The notes: generated by a model from the sequence alone, not told the origin. A stretch of 64,000 nt of DNA from Ardenticatenaceae bacterium (GCA_020634235.1 JACKCB010000002.1:62001-126000); one strand, 5' to 3'. Positions 42,783 to 51,943 are shown, counted from the first letter of the stretch. Translations and numbers: made by a program.

Positions 42783-44570
42783 ATGGGCAAGCAAAATGTG
42801 TGCGGGCAGCGCCAGACCAGCAGTCACCACCGGTCCCTTGCAGGCCCGGCCGGTGCTGCCCGCGGCCCACAGCGGCCATCTGTGCCCTGGTTGGCGCTGG
42901 CCGTGCTGGCCAGCCTGCTGCTAATTAGCGCCTGCACCGGCCCCACCCCCGAACTGGCCCAACAAACCACCCGCTCCGTCACACTTGAGGTGGATGGCCA
43001 GAACTACAGCCTGGTCAGCAGCGCCACCAGCGTGCGCGAGCTGCTGGCCGAGGCCGGCATCACCACCAGCGAAACGGATGAGGTCACCCCCCCCCTGTTT
43101 ACCCCACTCACCGACAATCTAGAAATCCAGGTGGTCCGCGTCACTGAAAGCATCGAGGTTCTAGAAGCCACCATTCCCTTCGACCGCAAGACTGTGCGCA
43201 ATGAAGCCATGGACGTCGATGCCAGTCCGGTGATTATTCAAGGAGGACGCACAGGCCTGCAGGAGATCACCGTCCGCATCGTATACCACGACGGGCTGGA
43301 AGTTGAACGCCAGCAAACGCAGGTCACCGTGCTGGAAGAGCCGCAAGATGAGATCGTGATGATTGGCGTTGGGGCCACGCTGGACGAAGTCAGCTTTGCC
43401 GGCAGCATCGCCTACATCAGCGGCGGGAATGCCGTTATCTTGCGCGGGGCCACCACCTATCCAGAGCAGCTAGATACCGGCCCCGGTTTAGACGGCCGGG
43501 TCTTTGCCCTGTCGCCCACCGGCAGCCACCTGCTGTACACACGCGTCCTCAGCGATACCGGCCGGTTCAATAACAGCCTGTGGGTCATCAGCACCGCGCG
43601 CGGCGCACAGCCGCGCAGCCTGGGCATTAGCGACGTGCTGTGGGCCGATTGGAATCCGGCGCGCACCGACCTGCTGCAAATTGCCTACACCACGGCCCTG
43701 CCCGTGGATGTCCCCCCAGGCTGGGAAGCGAATAACGACCTGTGGCTGGGGGATGTGCTGCAAAACGAAGATGCCGAGTTCCGGCCGGAGCAGGTTGTAG
43801 AAGCCTACCCGGCTACCTACGGCTGGTGGGGCGGCAACTATTTGTGGTCCCCGGCCGGGCGCATCATCGCCTACGGCCACGCCGACGAAGTGGGTCTCAT
43901 CGACACCGAAGCGGCCGACGAAGCGAGCCAGCGTATCCAACTACACCGCTTCACCGAATACAACACCCGCTCCGATTGGGTCTGGCTGCCCAGCCTGGCC
44001 TGGTCACCGGATGGCAATTACCTGGCCTTTACCACCCACAGCGGCACCGACGACACCGCCCTCACCTTCGACACCTGGGTAGCCGACGTCACCGGCCGGG
44101 TGGCCGGCCGCTTCATTGACCAGTCCGGCATGTGGAGCCATCCCCACTGGTCACCCGCCATCAATGGCGACGATGGGCCTGAAAGCCGCATCGCCTTCCT
44201 GCGCGCCACCAACCCCGTGGACAGCCTGAACAGCACCTACACCTTGTGGCTCATGGACCAGGACGGCAGCAACGCCACCCAGATCTACCCCCCGGTCGGC
44301 GAGAACAGCCGCTTCCCCCGCGAACAACAGTTGATGGCCTGGGGACCCACTGGCCAGGATATCGCCTTCATTTTCGACAACGCCCTCTATCTGTTCAATC
44401 TCAGCAGCCAAAGCGCCTTCCGCATCACCCAGGATGACACCATCGCCAGCCGTCCCACCTGGGCACCCTACGGCGCCGCCATCACGACCGACCTGCCCTC
44501 GACCACCGTCATCCCCCCCACCACCGGCACCGGCACCACCGAAGATTTGCTGCCCGACGATCAACCGTAA
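42783..44570 (+). CDS. Surface lipoprotein with DUF348, G5 and beta-propeller domains
   Basis: 595 residues. After a 35-residue basic N-terminus comes a lipoprotein-type signal ending LLLISAC (Cys about 51). A ubiquitin-like DUF348 module follows (about 65-120, SVRELLAEAGIT), then a G5 domain (about 125-195), the kind that binds peptidoglycan, glycans or zinc in resuscitation-promoting and biofilm proteins. The C-terminal 370 residues form a TolB/WD40-like propeller with repeated 'SPDGNYLAFTT' strands. The order suggests wall attachment plus a protein-binding platform. It starts 9 bases after the DUF2267 gene and precedes GT2 by 20 bases. Confidence 0.83.
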   Translation: MGKQNVCGQRQTSSHHRSLAGPAGAARGPQRPSVPWLALAVLASLLLISACTGPTPELAQQTTRSVTLEVDGQNYSLVSSATSVRELLAEAGITTSETDEVTPPLFTPLTDNLEIQVVRVTESIEVLEATIPFDRKTVRNEAMDVDASPVIIQGGRTGLQEITVRIVYHDGLEVERQQTQVTVLEEPQDEIVMIGVGATLDEVSFAGSIAYISGGNAVILRGATTYPEQLDTGPGLDGRVFALSPTGSHLLYTRVLSDTGRFNNSLWVISTARGAQPRSLGISDVLWADWNPARTDLLQIAYTTALPVDVPPGWEANNDLWLGDVLQNEDAEFRPEQVVEAYPATYGWWGGNYLWSPAGRIIAYGHADEVGLIDTEAADEASQRIQLHRFTEYNTRSDWVWLPSLAWSPDGNYLAFTTHSGTDDTALTFDTWVADVTGRVAGRFIDQSGMWSHPHWSPAINGDDGPESRIAFLRATNPVDSLNSTYTLWLMDQDGSNATQIYPPVGENSRFPREQQLMAWGPTGQDIAFIFDNALYLFNLSSQSAFRITQDDTIASRPTWAPYGAAITTDLPSTTVIPPTTGTGTTEDLLPDDQP

Positions 44571-44590
44571 ACCCAGAGAGATAATGCCGC

Positions 44591-45364
44591 ATGAAACTCA
44601 CCGTAATCATCCCTGTCTATAACGAAGCCTCCACCGTGTACGAACTCCTCGCGCGCGTCATTGCCGTACCGGTCGCCAAGGAAATCCTCATCGTCGATGA
44701 CGGATCCGACCAGGCCACCAAGGACATTTTGCGCGGCGTGGTGGCCTATGAGAACGTCAGCCTCTTTACCCATCCCCAAAACCGCGGCAAAGGGGCGGGC
44801 ATACGCACCGCCCTGGACCACGCCACCGGGGATGTGGTCATCATCCAGGACGCCGATCTGGAGTACTTTCCCGAAGACTACATGGCCCTGCTGGACGCTT
44901 ACCAAACCCACAACACCCAGGCAGTCTACGGCGTGCGTGATCTCAGCGGCCGTTCACCGCTCATGCGCTACGGCAACCAACTGCTCACCCTCATCACCAA
45001 CGTGTTGTTCGGGGCGCGGCTGCATGACATGGAAACCTGCTACAAGCTGGTGGATCGCCAGGTAATGCAGTCGCTGGAGCTAACCAGCCGCCGCTTTGAA
45101 ATCGAGACGGAGATCAGCGCCAAATTGCTGCTGCGCCGCATCCATCCCGTCGAAGTGCCTATTCGTTACGAACACCGGGATGAGGGCAAAAAACTCACCC
45201 CACTGGATGGCTTGCCCGCCCTGGCCACCCTGTTGAAGTACCGCCTGGGCCTGCCGGAAGAGACCGACATCAAGCCCATCGAAAACGCCATTCTGGCCAC
45301 TGCGGCCATCACTGCGTTGACAACCTTCGGCCTGCTGCTGCGCCGGCTATTCCGGCGTCGCTAA
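44591..45364 (+). CDS. Family 2 glycosyltransferase (dolichyl-phosphate-mannose synthase-like)
   Basis: 257 residues with a GT-A fold. The nucleotide-sugar motif LIVDDGSDQATKDIL is near residue 37, the metal-binding DxD appears as IIQDADLEY near 88, and ETCYKLV with a RRFEIETEISAKLL stretch follows. It resembles transferases that charge a polyprenyl phosphate with a sugar for extracytoplasmic GT-C enzymes. A C-terminal hydrophobic segment (about 236-252) may attach it to the membrane. It is followed 19 bases later by the O-antigen-ligase fusion gene. Confidence 0.92.
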   Translation: MKLTVIIPVYNEASTVYELLARVIAVPVAKEILIVDDGSDQATKDILRGVVAYENVSLFTHPQNRGKGAGIRTALDHATGDVVIIQDADLEYFPEDYMALLDAYQTHNTQAVYGVRDLSGRSPLMRYGNQLLTLITNVLFGARLHDMETCYKLVDRQVMQSLELTSRRFEIETEISAKLLLRRIHPVEVPIRYEHRDEGKKLTPLDGLPALATLLKYRLGLPEETDIKPIENAILATAAITALTTFGLLLRRLFRRR

Positions 45365-45383
45365 CCCGGCCGGGACAAACCGC

Positions 45384-48300
45384 ATGCGCCCCTCCCCCTG
45401 GTTAACGCTCTTCTATCTGCTGCTGGCCGGGTTGGCACTGCTGGGCATAGGTGCCTTCAGGGCACAGCGTGAGTACCAGACCCGGGGCATCCCGGCCGGG
45501 TTCGTCAACCCCATTCCCCAGGGCGGGGCACAACTTGGCCTCAACGTCGCCCTCAGCCGCTACGACGATGACGCCCTGGCCGCCAACCTGGCCGCCATTG
45601 CCGCCACCGGCGTCACCGCCGTCAAACAATCCTTCTACTTCCCCAGCGCCACGCCTTATGACTGGGCTGCCAGCGACCGGCTCGTGAATGCCGTGGCGCA
45701 GCAGGGCCTGCGGCTGATACCGCTGCTAGATGGCGACCCCGGCCGGGCCTACGCCCCCCCCACCAACCCCGACCAGTTCGCCCAATGGGCCGGCCAATTC
45801 GCCGCCCGCTACGCGCCGCAGCTCAGCAGCTACATCATCTGGGACGAGCCCAACCTGGCCAGCCATTGGGGCAACCAAGACCCCAACCCCGCCGAATATG
45901 CCGCCCTGCTCACCGCCGCCGCTCAGGCCATCCGCCAGGCCGACCCTGAGGCCATCATCGTCGCCGCGCCCCTCGCCCCCACCACCGAAACCGGCCCCCG
46001 CAACATCGCCGACCCGCTCTACCTGGCGCAGTTGTACGCGGCCGGCGCGGCCAGCGCCTTCGACGTGGTCGCCGCCAAGCCCTACGGCTTCGACACCGGC
46101 CCCGACGACCGCCGCGTATCGCAGGACACGCTCAACTTCAGCCGCGCCATCCTGCTGCGCGAGGTCATGCTGGAACATGGCGGGGAGGACCAGGCCATCT
46201 GGGCCGGCAACTGGGGCTGGAACAGCCTCCCGGCCGGGTGGCCAGGCCAACCCTCCCTGTGGGGACAGACCGACGAACAGACCCAGGCCAGCCACACCCT
46301 GGCCGCCTGGGAGCGCGCCCGCCGTGAGTGGCCCTGGATGGGTTACCTCTTCCTGGAAAACTGGGAGCCAGACGCGCCGCCAGACGACCCGCGATGGGGC
46401 TTCAGCATCGCCGGCCGGGCCACCGCCCAGGCCATCCAAGACACCATTACCAGCCAACCCAACCTGGCCTTCCCCGGCTATCACCTGGCCCAGGCCGGCG
46501 CGCCGGGGCAGGTATACACCGGCACCTGGCGATTCTCCCCCGAGTTCGGGGCCGATATCAGCCAGACCGGCGACCGGGCCAGCTTGCACTTCTGGGGCAC
46601 CGACGTAGCCCTGCGTGTGCGCCGCGCCGATTACCGGGCACGGCTGTACATCACCATCGACGGCCAACCGGCCAACGCCCTGCCCAATGACCAGCAAGGC
46701 ACGGCCCTGGTCCTCACCTCCCCCGACCGCGCCGCCAACTACCTGAGCACCGAGCTGGTAGCCCGTAATCTCCCCCCTGGCGAACACCTTCTAACGCTGG
46801 AAGCATGGCGCGGCTGGGATCAGTGGGCCTTGAACGGCTTTCAAGTTGCCTATCAACCCCCGGCCGGGGCTTACCATCTCAGCCTGGCCGCCCTGGCCCT
46901 GGTGGGCCTGGCCGCCCTGCTCATGGCCTGGCATACCGCCCGGCAGGTGGATTGGGGCGCGCTGGGCCGGGCAGTGGCCCGCCAGACAGACCGGCTCGGC
47001 GATGGCATGCAGTTGGCCATCACCGCGCTGGCCGCAGCCATTGTGACCCTGGCCGGCTGGCTAACCTGGGGGGCGCAGGCCGATGGCCTCTACCGGCGGC
47101 TGGGTGATACGGGCCAGTTGGCGCTGACGGCAGGCGCGGCAGCCCTGTTCTACGTGACGCCCGCCTTCTTTGTCTACGTCGCCGCGCTGCTGCTGCTGTT
47201 TGTGCTGATCTATGCCCGGCCGGTGTGGGGGCTGGCCATCATCGCCTTTAGCATCCCCTTCTACGTGCTGCCCAAGCCAATGCTCGGCTATCGCTTCTCG
47301 CCCGTGGAGGTGTTTGTGCTGGTTACGCTGGCCGCCTGCGGGCTGCACTGGCTGCGGCAGGCGGCCCAGGTAATTCATGAAGACGGCCCCGGCCGGGTGC
47401 GCGCCACATGGTCGGAGCAGCGGAAACGGCTGTGGCAGCAAACCGGCAAAGTGGACCTGGCCGTGCTCGTCCTGGTGGTCGTGGCCACACTCTCCCTACC
47501 CTTCAGCGCACGGCAGGATGTAGCCGCCAACGAATGGCGCGTACTCATCGTAGAGCCTGCCCTATTCTACCTGCTGCTGCGCGCCAACCGGCTGCGCCGC
47601 CAGGAAGTATGGACCCTGCTGGACGCATTTGTGGCCGGCGGCCTGCTGGTAGCCCTTTACGGCCTCTGGGAATATGCTCGTTGGCAGCTAGGCCTGGGCG
47701 ACAACGTCATCACCGTGGCTGGCGGACTGGCCCGCTTGTTGTCGGTGTATGGCTCGCCCAATAACGTGGCCCTATACCTGGGGCGTGTTTTCCCGTTCCT
47801 GGCGGCCATGCTGCTTTTGGGCCAGGCCACACCCCGCCGCCGCCTGGCTTATGGGCTGGCTCTGCTGCCGGTAGGCCTGGCCTTGCTGCTAACCTTTAGC
47901 AAAGGGGCGTTTTTCCTGGGGCTGCCCGTGGCCCTGCTCATTCTGCTGGTTATCTGGCGGCGCGCGGCCGGGGGGCGGTTATGGCCCTGGCTGGTGGCGC
48001 TGGCTCTGGTGGCCGCCGTGGCCCTGGTGGTGGCGATCAGCGTGCCAGCCGTGGCCGGCCGGTTGAATGTGCGCGGCGACACCAGCTTCTTGCGGGTCAA
48101 CCTGTGGCGCTCCAGCCTGGAGATGGTCCGCGAACACCCCATTACCGGTGTGGGGTTGGATAATTTCCTGTATGCTTATCGCGGGCGCTACATCCTGGAC
48201 GCGGCATGGCAGGAACCCGACCTGAGTCACCCGCACAACATCGTGCTCGACTTTGCCACGCGGTTGGGGCTGTTGGGGTTGTTAGCCGGCCTGTGGCTGT

Positions 48301-48533
48301 TTGGCGGCTGGGCGCTGCAACTGCGCCAGGCGGCCCGACGCTGGCTTCCAAAACACCCCGGCCGGGCCAGCAGTCCCTGGCCGCCGGTCATTGCCGGGCT
48401 GTTGGCTGCCTTTGGCCAGGGCCTTGCCCACGGTCTGGTCGACCACAGCTTCTTCCTGGTGGACCTGGCCTGCGCCTTCTTCTTGATGCTGGCAATCACC
48501 GTCTGGCTGGCCGAAAGCGAGGGGCTGCCGTAA
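45384..48533 (+). CDS. Glycosidase-like TIM barrel fused to O-antigen ligase/polymerase
   Basis: 1049 residues. A transmembrane helix (about 6-25) precedes an extracytoplasmic TIM-barrel domain (about 45-360). Its SYIIWDEPN segment matches the acid/base strand of clan GH-A enzymes (Glu155). At the usual nucleophile strand the sequence is AIWAGNWGWN: Asn276 where Glu is expected. A beta domain follows (about 375-495). The last 550 residues hold about a dozen transmembrane helices with a Wzy/WaaL O-antigen ligase motif (GVGLDNFLYAYRGRYI, then HPHNIVLDFATRLGL). The fusion suggests a polymerase that recognises its glycan through a catalytically changed glycosidase fold. Confidence 0.85.
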   Translation: MRPSPWLTLFYLLLAGLALLGIGAFRAQREYQTRGIPAGFVNPIPQGGAQLGLNVALSRYDDDALAANLAAIAATGVTAVKQSFYFPSATPYDWAASDRLVNAVAQQGLRLIPLLDGDPGRAYAPPTNPDQFAQWAGQFAARYAPQLSSYIIWDEPNLASHWGNQDPNPAEYAALLTAAAQAIRQADPEAIIVAAPLAPTTETGPRNIADPLYLAQLYAAGAASAFDVVAAKPYGFDTGPDDRRVSQDTLNFSRAILLREVMLEHGGEDQAIWAGNWGWNSLPAGWPGQPSLWGQTDEQTQASHTLAAWERARREWPWMGYLFLENWEPDAPPDDPRWGFSIAGRATAQAIQDTITSQPNLAFPGYHLAQAGAPGQVYTGTWRFSPEFGADISQTGDRASLHFWGTDVALRVRRADYRARLYITIDGQPANALPNDQQGTALVLTSPDRAANYLSTELVARNLPPGEHLLTLEAWRGWDQWALNGFQVAYQPPAGAYHLSLAALALVGLAALLMAWHTARQVDWGALGRAVARQTDRLGDGMQLAITALAAAIVTLAGWLTWGAQADGLYRRLGDTGQLALTAGAAALFYVTPAFFVYVAALLLLFVLIYARPVWGLAIIAFSIPFYVLPKPMLGYRFSPVEVFVLVTLAACGLHWLRQAAQVIHEDGPGRVRATWSEQRKRLWQQTGKVDLAVLVLVVVATLSLPFSARQDVAANEWRVLIVEPALFYLLLRANRLRRQEVWTLLDAFVAGGLLVALYGLWEYARWQLGLGDNVITVAGGLARLLSVYGSPNNVALYLGRVFPFLAAMLLLGQATPRRRLAYGLALLPVGLALLLTFSKGAFFLGLPVALLILLVIWRRAAGGRLWPWLVALALVAAVALVVAISVPAVAGRLNVRGDTSFLRVNLWRSSLEMVREHPITGVGLDNFLYAYRGRYILDAAWQEPDLSHPHNIVLDFATRLGLLGLLAGLWLFGGWALQLRQAARRWLPKHPGRASSPWPPVIAGLLAAFGQGLAHGLVDHSFFLVDLACAFFLMLAITVWLAESEGLP

Positions 48534-48605
48534 CTTCTGGTCTGGTTTCGGGTTGGTATTATGAGAAACAGCAGCGCCGCCGGCACGGCGCTCCCGCTGC
48601 GCCTC

Positions 48606-48618
48606 GCAGATAATCTGC
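48606..48618. promoter_or_regulatory. Palindrome upstream of acpP promoter
   Basis: GCAGAT-A-ATCTGC, a perfect 6-bp inverted repeat around one base, ends 5 bases before the acpP -35. It is placed like an operator, but I know of no regulator with this site. Confidence 0.35.
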
Positions 48619-48623
48619 AGAAC

Positions 48624-48651
48624 TTGACAAACTGCCTAATGCTCCTAAAAT
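48624..48651 (+). promoter_or_regulatory. Sigma-70 promoter of acpP
   Basis: TTGACA (48624-48629), 16-base spacer, TAAAAT (48646-48651). The predicted leader ends in TAGGAGGG, a strong ribosome-binding site, before the ATG at 48697. Confidence 0.7.
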
Positions 48652-48696
48652 TGCGCTGCTAAATCAAAAGGACAACCACCGTTAGGAGGGTATTCA

Positions 48697-48933
48697 ATGA
48701 GTGACACTGGAAAACGCGTTACTAGCATTATCGTCGATCTGCTCGGAGTAGATGAAGAACAGGTCAAGCCGGCTGCCCGTTTCCGCGAGGACCTGGAAGC
48801 TGATTCGTTAGACCTGGTAGAACTTATCATGGCCTTTGAAGAAGAATTCGATGGGGAGATTTCTGACGAAGAAGCGCAAAAGATCACCACTGTGGGCGAG
48901 GCTATCGCCTACATTGACGAACACATGCGGTAA
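48697..48933 (+). CDS. acpP: Acyl carrier protein
   Basis: 78-residue ACP. The phosphopantetheine attachment Ser37 is in the classic EADSLDLVEL motif, with helix I (VTSIIVDLLGV) and helix III (EEAQKITTVGEAIAYI) intact. It carries growing acyl chains in fatty acid synthesis. It is monocistronic: its own promoter lies upstream and an intrinsic terminator follows, with no fab genes adjacent. Confidence 0.97.
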   Translation: MSDTGKRVTSIIVDLLGVDEEQVKPAARFREDLEADSLDLVELIMAFEEEFDGEISDEEAQKITTVGEAIAYIDEHMR

Positions 48934-48972
48934 ACATTTCGCGGTTCGCAAGCGACGCGTAAGAATTGTGAG

Positions 48973-49003
48973 AGGCGACGTGTGCTAAACAGGTCGCCTT
49001 TTT
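48973..49003 (+). terminator. Intrinsic terminator after acpP
   Basis: AGGCGAC (48973-48979) pairs with GTCGCCT (48993-48999), followed by a T run into TTTTTC. Confidence 0.85.
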
Positions 49004-49005
49004 CG

Positions 49006-49632
49006 TTAGCGCGGCGGGCGAGAGTGGGCCAGGGCCAGGCCGGCAATCCACAAGTGGCCGGCCAGGTTGAGCCATAGCCCAGGCCCGGCGGCCACAGGCC
49101 CTAGCAGGGTACGAATGGCCGGCAGCATGGCCAGGAAGGTCCAGGTGGGCAGGCTGGCGCCTAACAGGGCAACCAGGGTGATCAGGTAGGGGATGAGGCG
49201 GCGTCCCCGGCCGGGTGTCCCCAACACACTGCTCAGCAGCGCCACCAGCATAACCAGGCCAACCAGCAACAGCCGGGCCTGCCACTCGGAGGCCGGCTCA
49301 AAGCGAATGGCGTCCAGAGAGGGGAAGGCCAGCAGGCTAACCAGGATGGCCAGGCCACGCATGGCCCAGGTTTGCCAGCGCCGGTTGGGCCAGCCGGCCG
49401 TGAGCAAGGCCAGGATGAGGCCGGTAGTTATGGGGGGCAGGTAGAACAGATCCCGGCCGGGTGTTATCTCCCCCATCTGCACTTGCGGCACAAACTTCAC
49501 CCACTCCCCAATTTCCAGACCGATGAAACTAAGCCCGGCGGCCGGATTGGGCAGCCAGGGTAAAAAATAGCCCACCAGAATCAGCGCCAGCCCCAGGTAG
49601 TAGCGCCCGTAGGCCGTGTTCAATTGCTTCAC
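49006..49632 (-). CDS. Hypothetical multi-pass membrane protein
   Basis: 208 residues with about six transmembrane helices (first near YYLGLALILVGYFLPWL). I recognise no family. It starts with GTG at 49632, overlapping the stop of the AAA+ ATPase gene by 4 bases (GTGA), so it is the last gene of a translationally coupled group: beta-flower protein, thioesterase, ATPase, membrane protein. Confidence 0.7.
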   Translation of the reverse strand: MKQLNTAYGRYYLGLALILVGYFLPWLPNPAAGLSFIGLEIGEWVKFVPQVQMGEITPGRDLFYLPPITTGLILALLTAGWPNRRWQTWAMRGLAILVSLLAFPSLDAIRFEPASEWQARLLLVGLVMLVALLSSVLGTPGRGRRLIPYLITLVALLGASLPTWTFLAMLPAIRTLLGPVAAGPGLWLNLAGHLWIAGLALAHSRPPR

Positions 49633-50813
49633 GGGGTTTGGCCAGACTGGGGTGCTTCGGGGGTATCGGGCACGGCGGGCAGGCGGCTGGCATGTTGCAG
49701 CCGCGCGTCTTCCAGGTCCAGTTCGCGGAAGAACTGGTCCAGCGCCGGGCTGCGGCGCAGACGCAGGGCCAGGGGCGCTACCAACTGCACATCGGCCGCC
49801 GTCACCTCATCGCGCTCGTCGATGGCGGCGTAGGCGCGGGCGGCTTCGAACAGGGCGATTTCAGCACGGTTGGAGGCAATACCCATCTCCTGAATCAACC
49901 CCAGGCCCAATTCCCGCCCCGGCCGGGAGACCACAACGCCATTCAGCCGGGCCTGCGCCTGCTCCACCTCGGCCGCCAGGGCCAACATTTCAGACGCAAA
50001 GGCGGCCGCCAGCCCATCCGGGTCCAACTGATAGCGCACCGACCGCTCATACGCCTGATACCGTTCCGCCGCATCGGCCAGCCCTTTCACGGCCACACGC
50101 AGCCCAAAGCGATCCATGATTTGGGGCCGCAAACCACCCTCCTCCGGATTCATGGAACCAATGAGCAAAAAACGCGACCAATAGGTGAGTTTTTGCGGGC
50201 CGCGGCGCACGGTAAAAAAGCCCTGCGCAGCTGCGTCCAAAATGGCATTGATGATCTGCGGATCGAGCAGGTTAATCTCGTCGATATACAGGATGTTCTG
50301 GTCAGCCTGGGCCAGCAGCCCCTTCTCCAACCGCACGCGCTGCTGCTCTAATGCCAGCCGTTCATTGATACCGCCCACCACATCCTCATAGCGAGCGTTC
50401 AGCGGCAATTCCACAATGCGCACCCGGTCCAGGCTGGTGAGAGGTTCACCATAGCCTGCTTTGCGCGCACAATCCTGGCAAATGCCGGCGATCCCTTTGG
50501 CCGCCAGCATCTCCTCGGTGCAGCCGTTGGGGCAGAGAGAGTGCCGCACTTGCGGCAGCACATCTACCAGAGCGCGGACGGAAGTGGTTTTGGCGGTGCC
50601 GCGCGGGCCTAACAGCAACACGCCGCCGACGCGTGGATTAACGACGGCCAGCAGCAGGGCGAGCTTCATTTCGGTGTGGCCCACAATGGCCAAGAAGGGG
50701 AAGGGTTCGCGTTCGTCGGCCAGACCGCGCATCATGCCATCCGGCGCAGCGACGATCTGGCGCGCCGACGCCTGGCGCAGCAGGTCTAGCAGCCTGGACT
50801 GTGGCTGGCTCAT
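49629..50813 (-). CDS. Magnesium-chelatase-subunit-I-like AAA+ ATPase
   Basis: 394 residues. Walker A is GPRGTAKTTS, Walker B is ILYIDEINLL, and sensor 1 is LLIGSMNPEEG, in the ChlI/BchI manner. It also has a four-Cys insert between Walker A and B (SLCPNGC...CQDC), probably a zinc site, seen in many ChlI-like proteins outside phototrophs. ChlI proteins energise metal insertion together with a von-Willebrand-domain partner. No ChlD, ChlH or other VWA gene lies nearby, so chlorophyll synthesis is not implied; a MoxR-like chaperone role is as likely. Its ATG overlaps the thioesterase stop (ATGA). Confidence 0.9.
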   Translation of the reverse strand: MSQPQSRLLDLLRQASARQIVAAPDGMMRGLADEREPFPFLAIVGHTEMKLALLLAVVNPRVGGVLLLGPRGTAKTTSVRALVDVLPQVRHSLCPNGCTEEMLAAKGIAGICQDCARKAGYGEPLTSLDRVRIVELPLNARYEDVVGGINERLALEQQRVRLEKGLLAQADQNILYIDEINLLDPQIINAILDAAAQGFFTVRRGPQKLTYWSRFLLIGSMNPEEGGLRPQIMDRFGLRVAVKGLADAAERYQAYERSVRYQLDPDGLAAAFASEMLALAAEVEQAQARLNGVVVSRPGRELGLGLIQEMGIASNRAEIALFEAARAYAAIDERDEVTAADVQLVAPLALRLRRSPALDQFFRELDLEDARLQHASRLPAVPDTPEAPQSGQTP

Positions 50814-51286
50814 AACAGCCCCTGGCGGCGCTGTTCCAGGCGATACGCCTGCCGGGCCGCCGCCCGTTCACAACGCGCTTTTTCTTCGTCGGTCTCGCAG
50901 ATTAGGGCGGGCACCTGGGTGGGGCGTCCACTCTCGTCGAGGGCAACGTAGAGGAAGTAGGCGGTGTTGGTATGGGTGATCCGGCCGGTGAGCATATCTT
51001 CGGCGTTGACGACGACACACGTTTCCATGGACGTGCGCCCCACCCAGGTCACTTCAGCGGTGACGGTAACCAGGTTGCCTATGTGGACGGGGGAGTGGAA
51101 GGCCATGGAGTCGATGACGACAGTGACGGCGGGACGGCGGGCGTGGCGCATGGCGGCCATGCCACCCGCTTCGTCGCACAGCTTCATGAGGATGCCGCCA
51201 TGGACGTTGCCCAGGTTGTTGGCATCGTTGGGGCCCATGAGTTGGGTCAGGGTAACGCGTGACGCCTTGACGGGTTTTCCGGTCAC
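50810..51286 (-). CDS. Acyl-CoA thioesterase (hotdog fold, YciA/BACH-like)
   Basis: 158 residues. The hotdog-fold core LGNVHGGILMKLCDEAGGMAA holds the active Asp, with IDSMAFHSPVHIGNLVTV in the second half, typical of acyl-CoA hydrolases of the YciA/BACH family. It hydrolyses acyl-CoA to free acid and CoA in the cytosol. It starts with GTG at 51286, with GGAG upstream. The gene overlaps the ChlI-like ATPase gene at its end. Confidence 0.92.
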   Translation of the reverse strand: MTGKPVKASRVTLTQLMGPNDANNLGNVHGGILMKLCDEAGGMAAMRHARRPAVTVVIDSMAFHSPVHIGNLVTVTAEVTWVGRTSMETCVVVNAEDMLTGRITHTNTAYFLYVALDESGRPTQVPALICETDEEKARCERAAARQAYRLEQRRQGLL

Positions 51287-51310
51287 ATTTGCTCCGTGGC
51301 CCCGGCCGGG

Positions 51311-51661
51311 TTATTCCATATCCGGCCGGGTTTCAGACACATACAGGAGTCGCTCCGGGTACGCTTCGAACATGTCGATGATCTGGTAGGGCAGTTCGCG
51401 GAGCAGCGGAGCCAGGGGCACGTTGGTGGGGATATCGGGCCGCTCCGGCCGGGGCGGTGGCACAACATGGGGAACGTTGTCGCCAATGGCCCGCTTGCGC
51501 AGCAGCCGCTGGTCATCGCTCAGGAAGCCAAGGTACATCCCGGCCGGGTCAAACACCTCCCGACCGGCGACAAAGCCAATCCACTCCCCATCTACGTTCC
51601 ACAGATGCCCCTTTGTGTACACAGCAACCCAAGCCCCATTGGTCTGGTATATTGGTATCAT
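51311..51661 (-). CDS. Small protein with beta-flower-like repeat domain
   Basis: 116 residues. The first half has repeated short strands of the type 'G.LWNVDGEWIGFVAG..VFDPAGMYLGFL', which recalls the four-fold beta-flower proteins. The second half is a Pro-rich linker and a tail with PYQIIDMFEAYPER. No catalytic motif is visible. It is the first gene of the thioesterase-ATPase group (24-base spacer). Confidence 0.6.
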   Translation of the reverse strand: MIPIYQTNGAWVAVYTKGHLWNVDGEWIGFVAGREVFDPAGMYLGFLSDDQRLLRKRAIGDNVPHVVPPPRPERPDIPTNVPLAPLLRELPYQIIDMFEAYPERLLYVSETRPDME

Positions 51662-51873
51662 CTTTACCTGTTACTCCTGCTCTGTCTGGCAAAAGATTAT
51701 AGCTTAGCCGCACTGATTCTCGCAAACTAGCCCGGCCGGGGCAGCGGACCGGCCGCCAGTGGACAAGAGCCACCCCGTGAACAACGCGTGAATTCGCCGC
51801 TGCCAGCGCTTACAGCACTCCCTTTAACCAAATCCCAACCTTGCAGCCACTGTTAGTAATAAACGGCGTAAGC

Positions 51874-51902
51874 TTGGCACAACATAATGAATTGTGTATT
51901 GA
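51874..51902 (+). promoter_or_regulatory. Probable sigma-70 promoter of surface protein gene
   Basis: TTGGCA (51874-51879), 17-base spacer, TATTGA (51897-51902), about 40 bases before the ATG. An AGGAAGG ribosome-binding site precedes the start. The rest of the 282-base divergent spacer shows nothing further. Confidence 0.45.
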
Positions 51903-51943
51903 GCGGCAGTTGTACCGGAAAAGGAACGTAGGAAGGTTACATA

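Noticed and set aside
49629..50813. ChlI-like ATPase taken as evidence for chlorophyll or bacteriochlorophyll synthesis
   Set aside because: No ChlD, ChlH or other tetrapyrrole gene is in the window, and ChlI-like ATPases are common in non-phototrophs.
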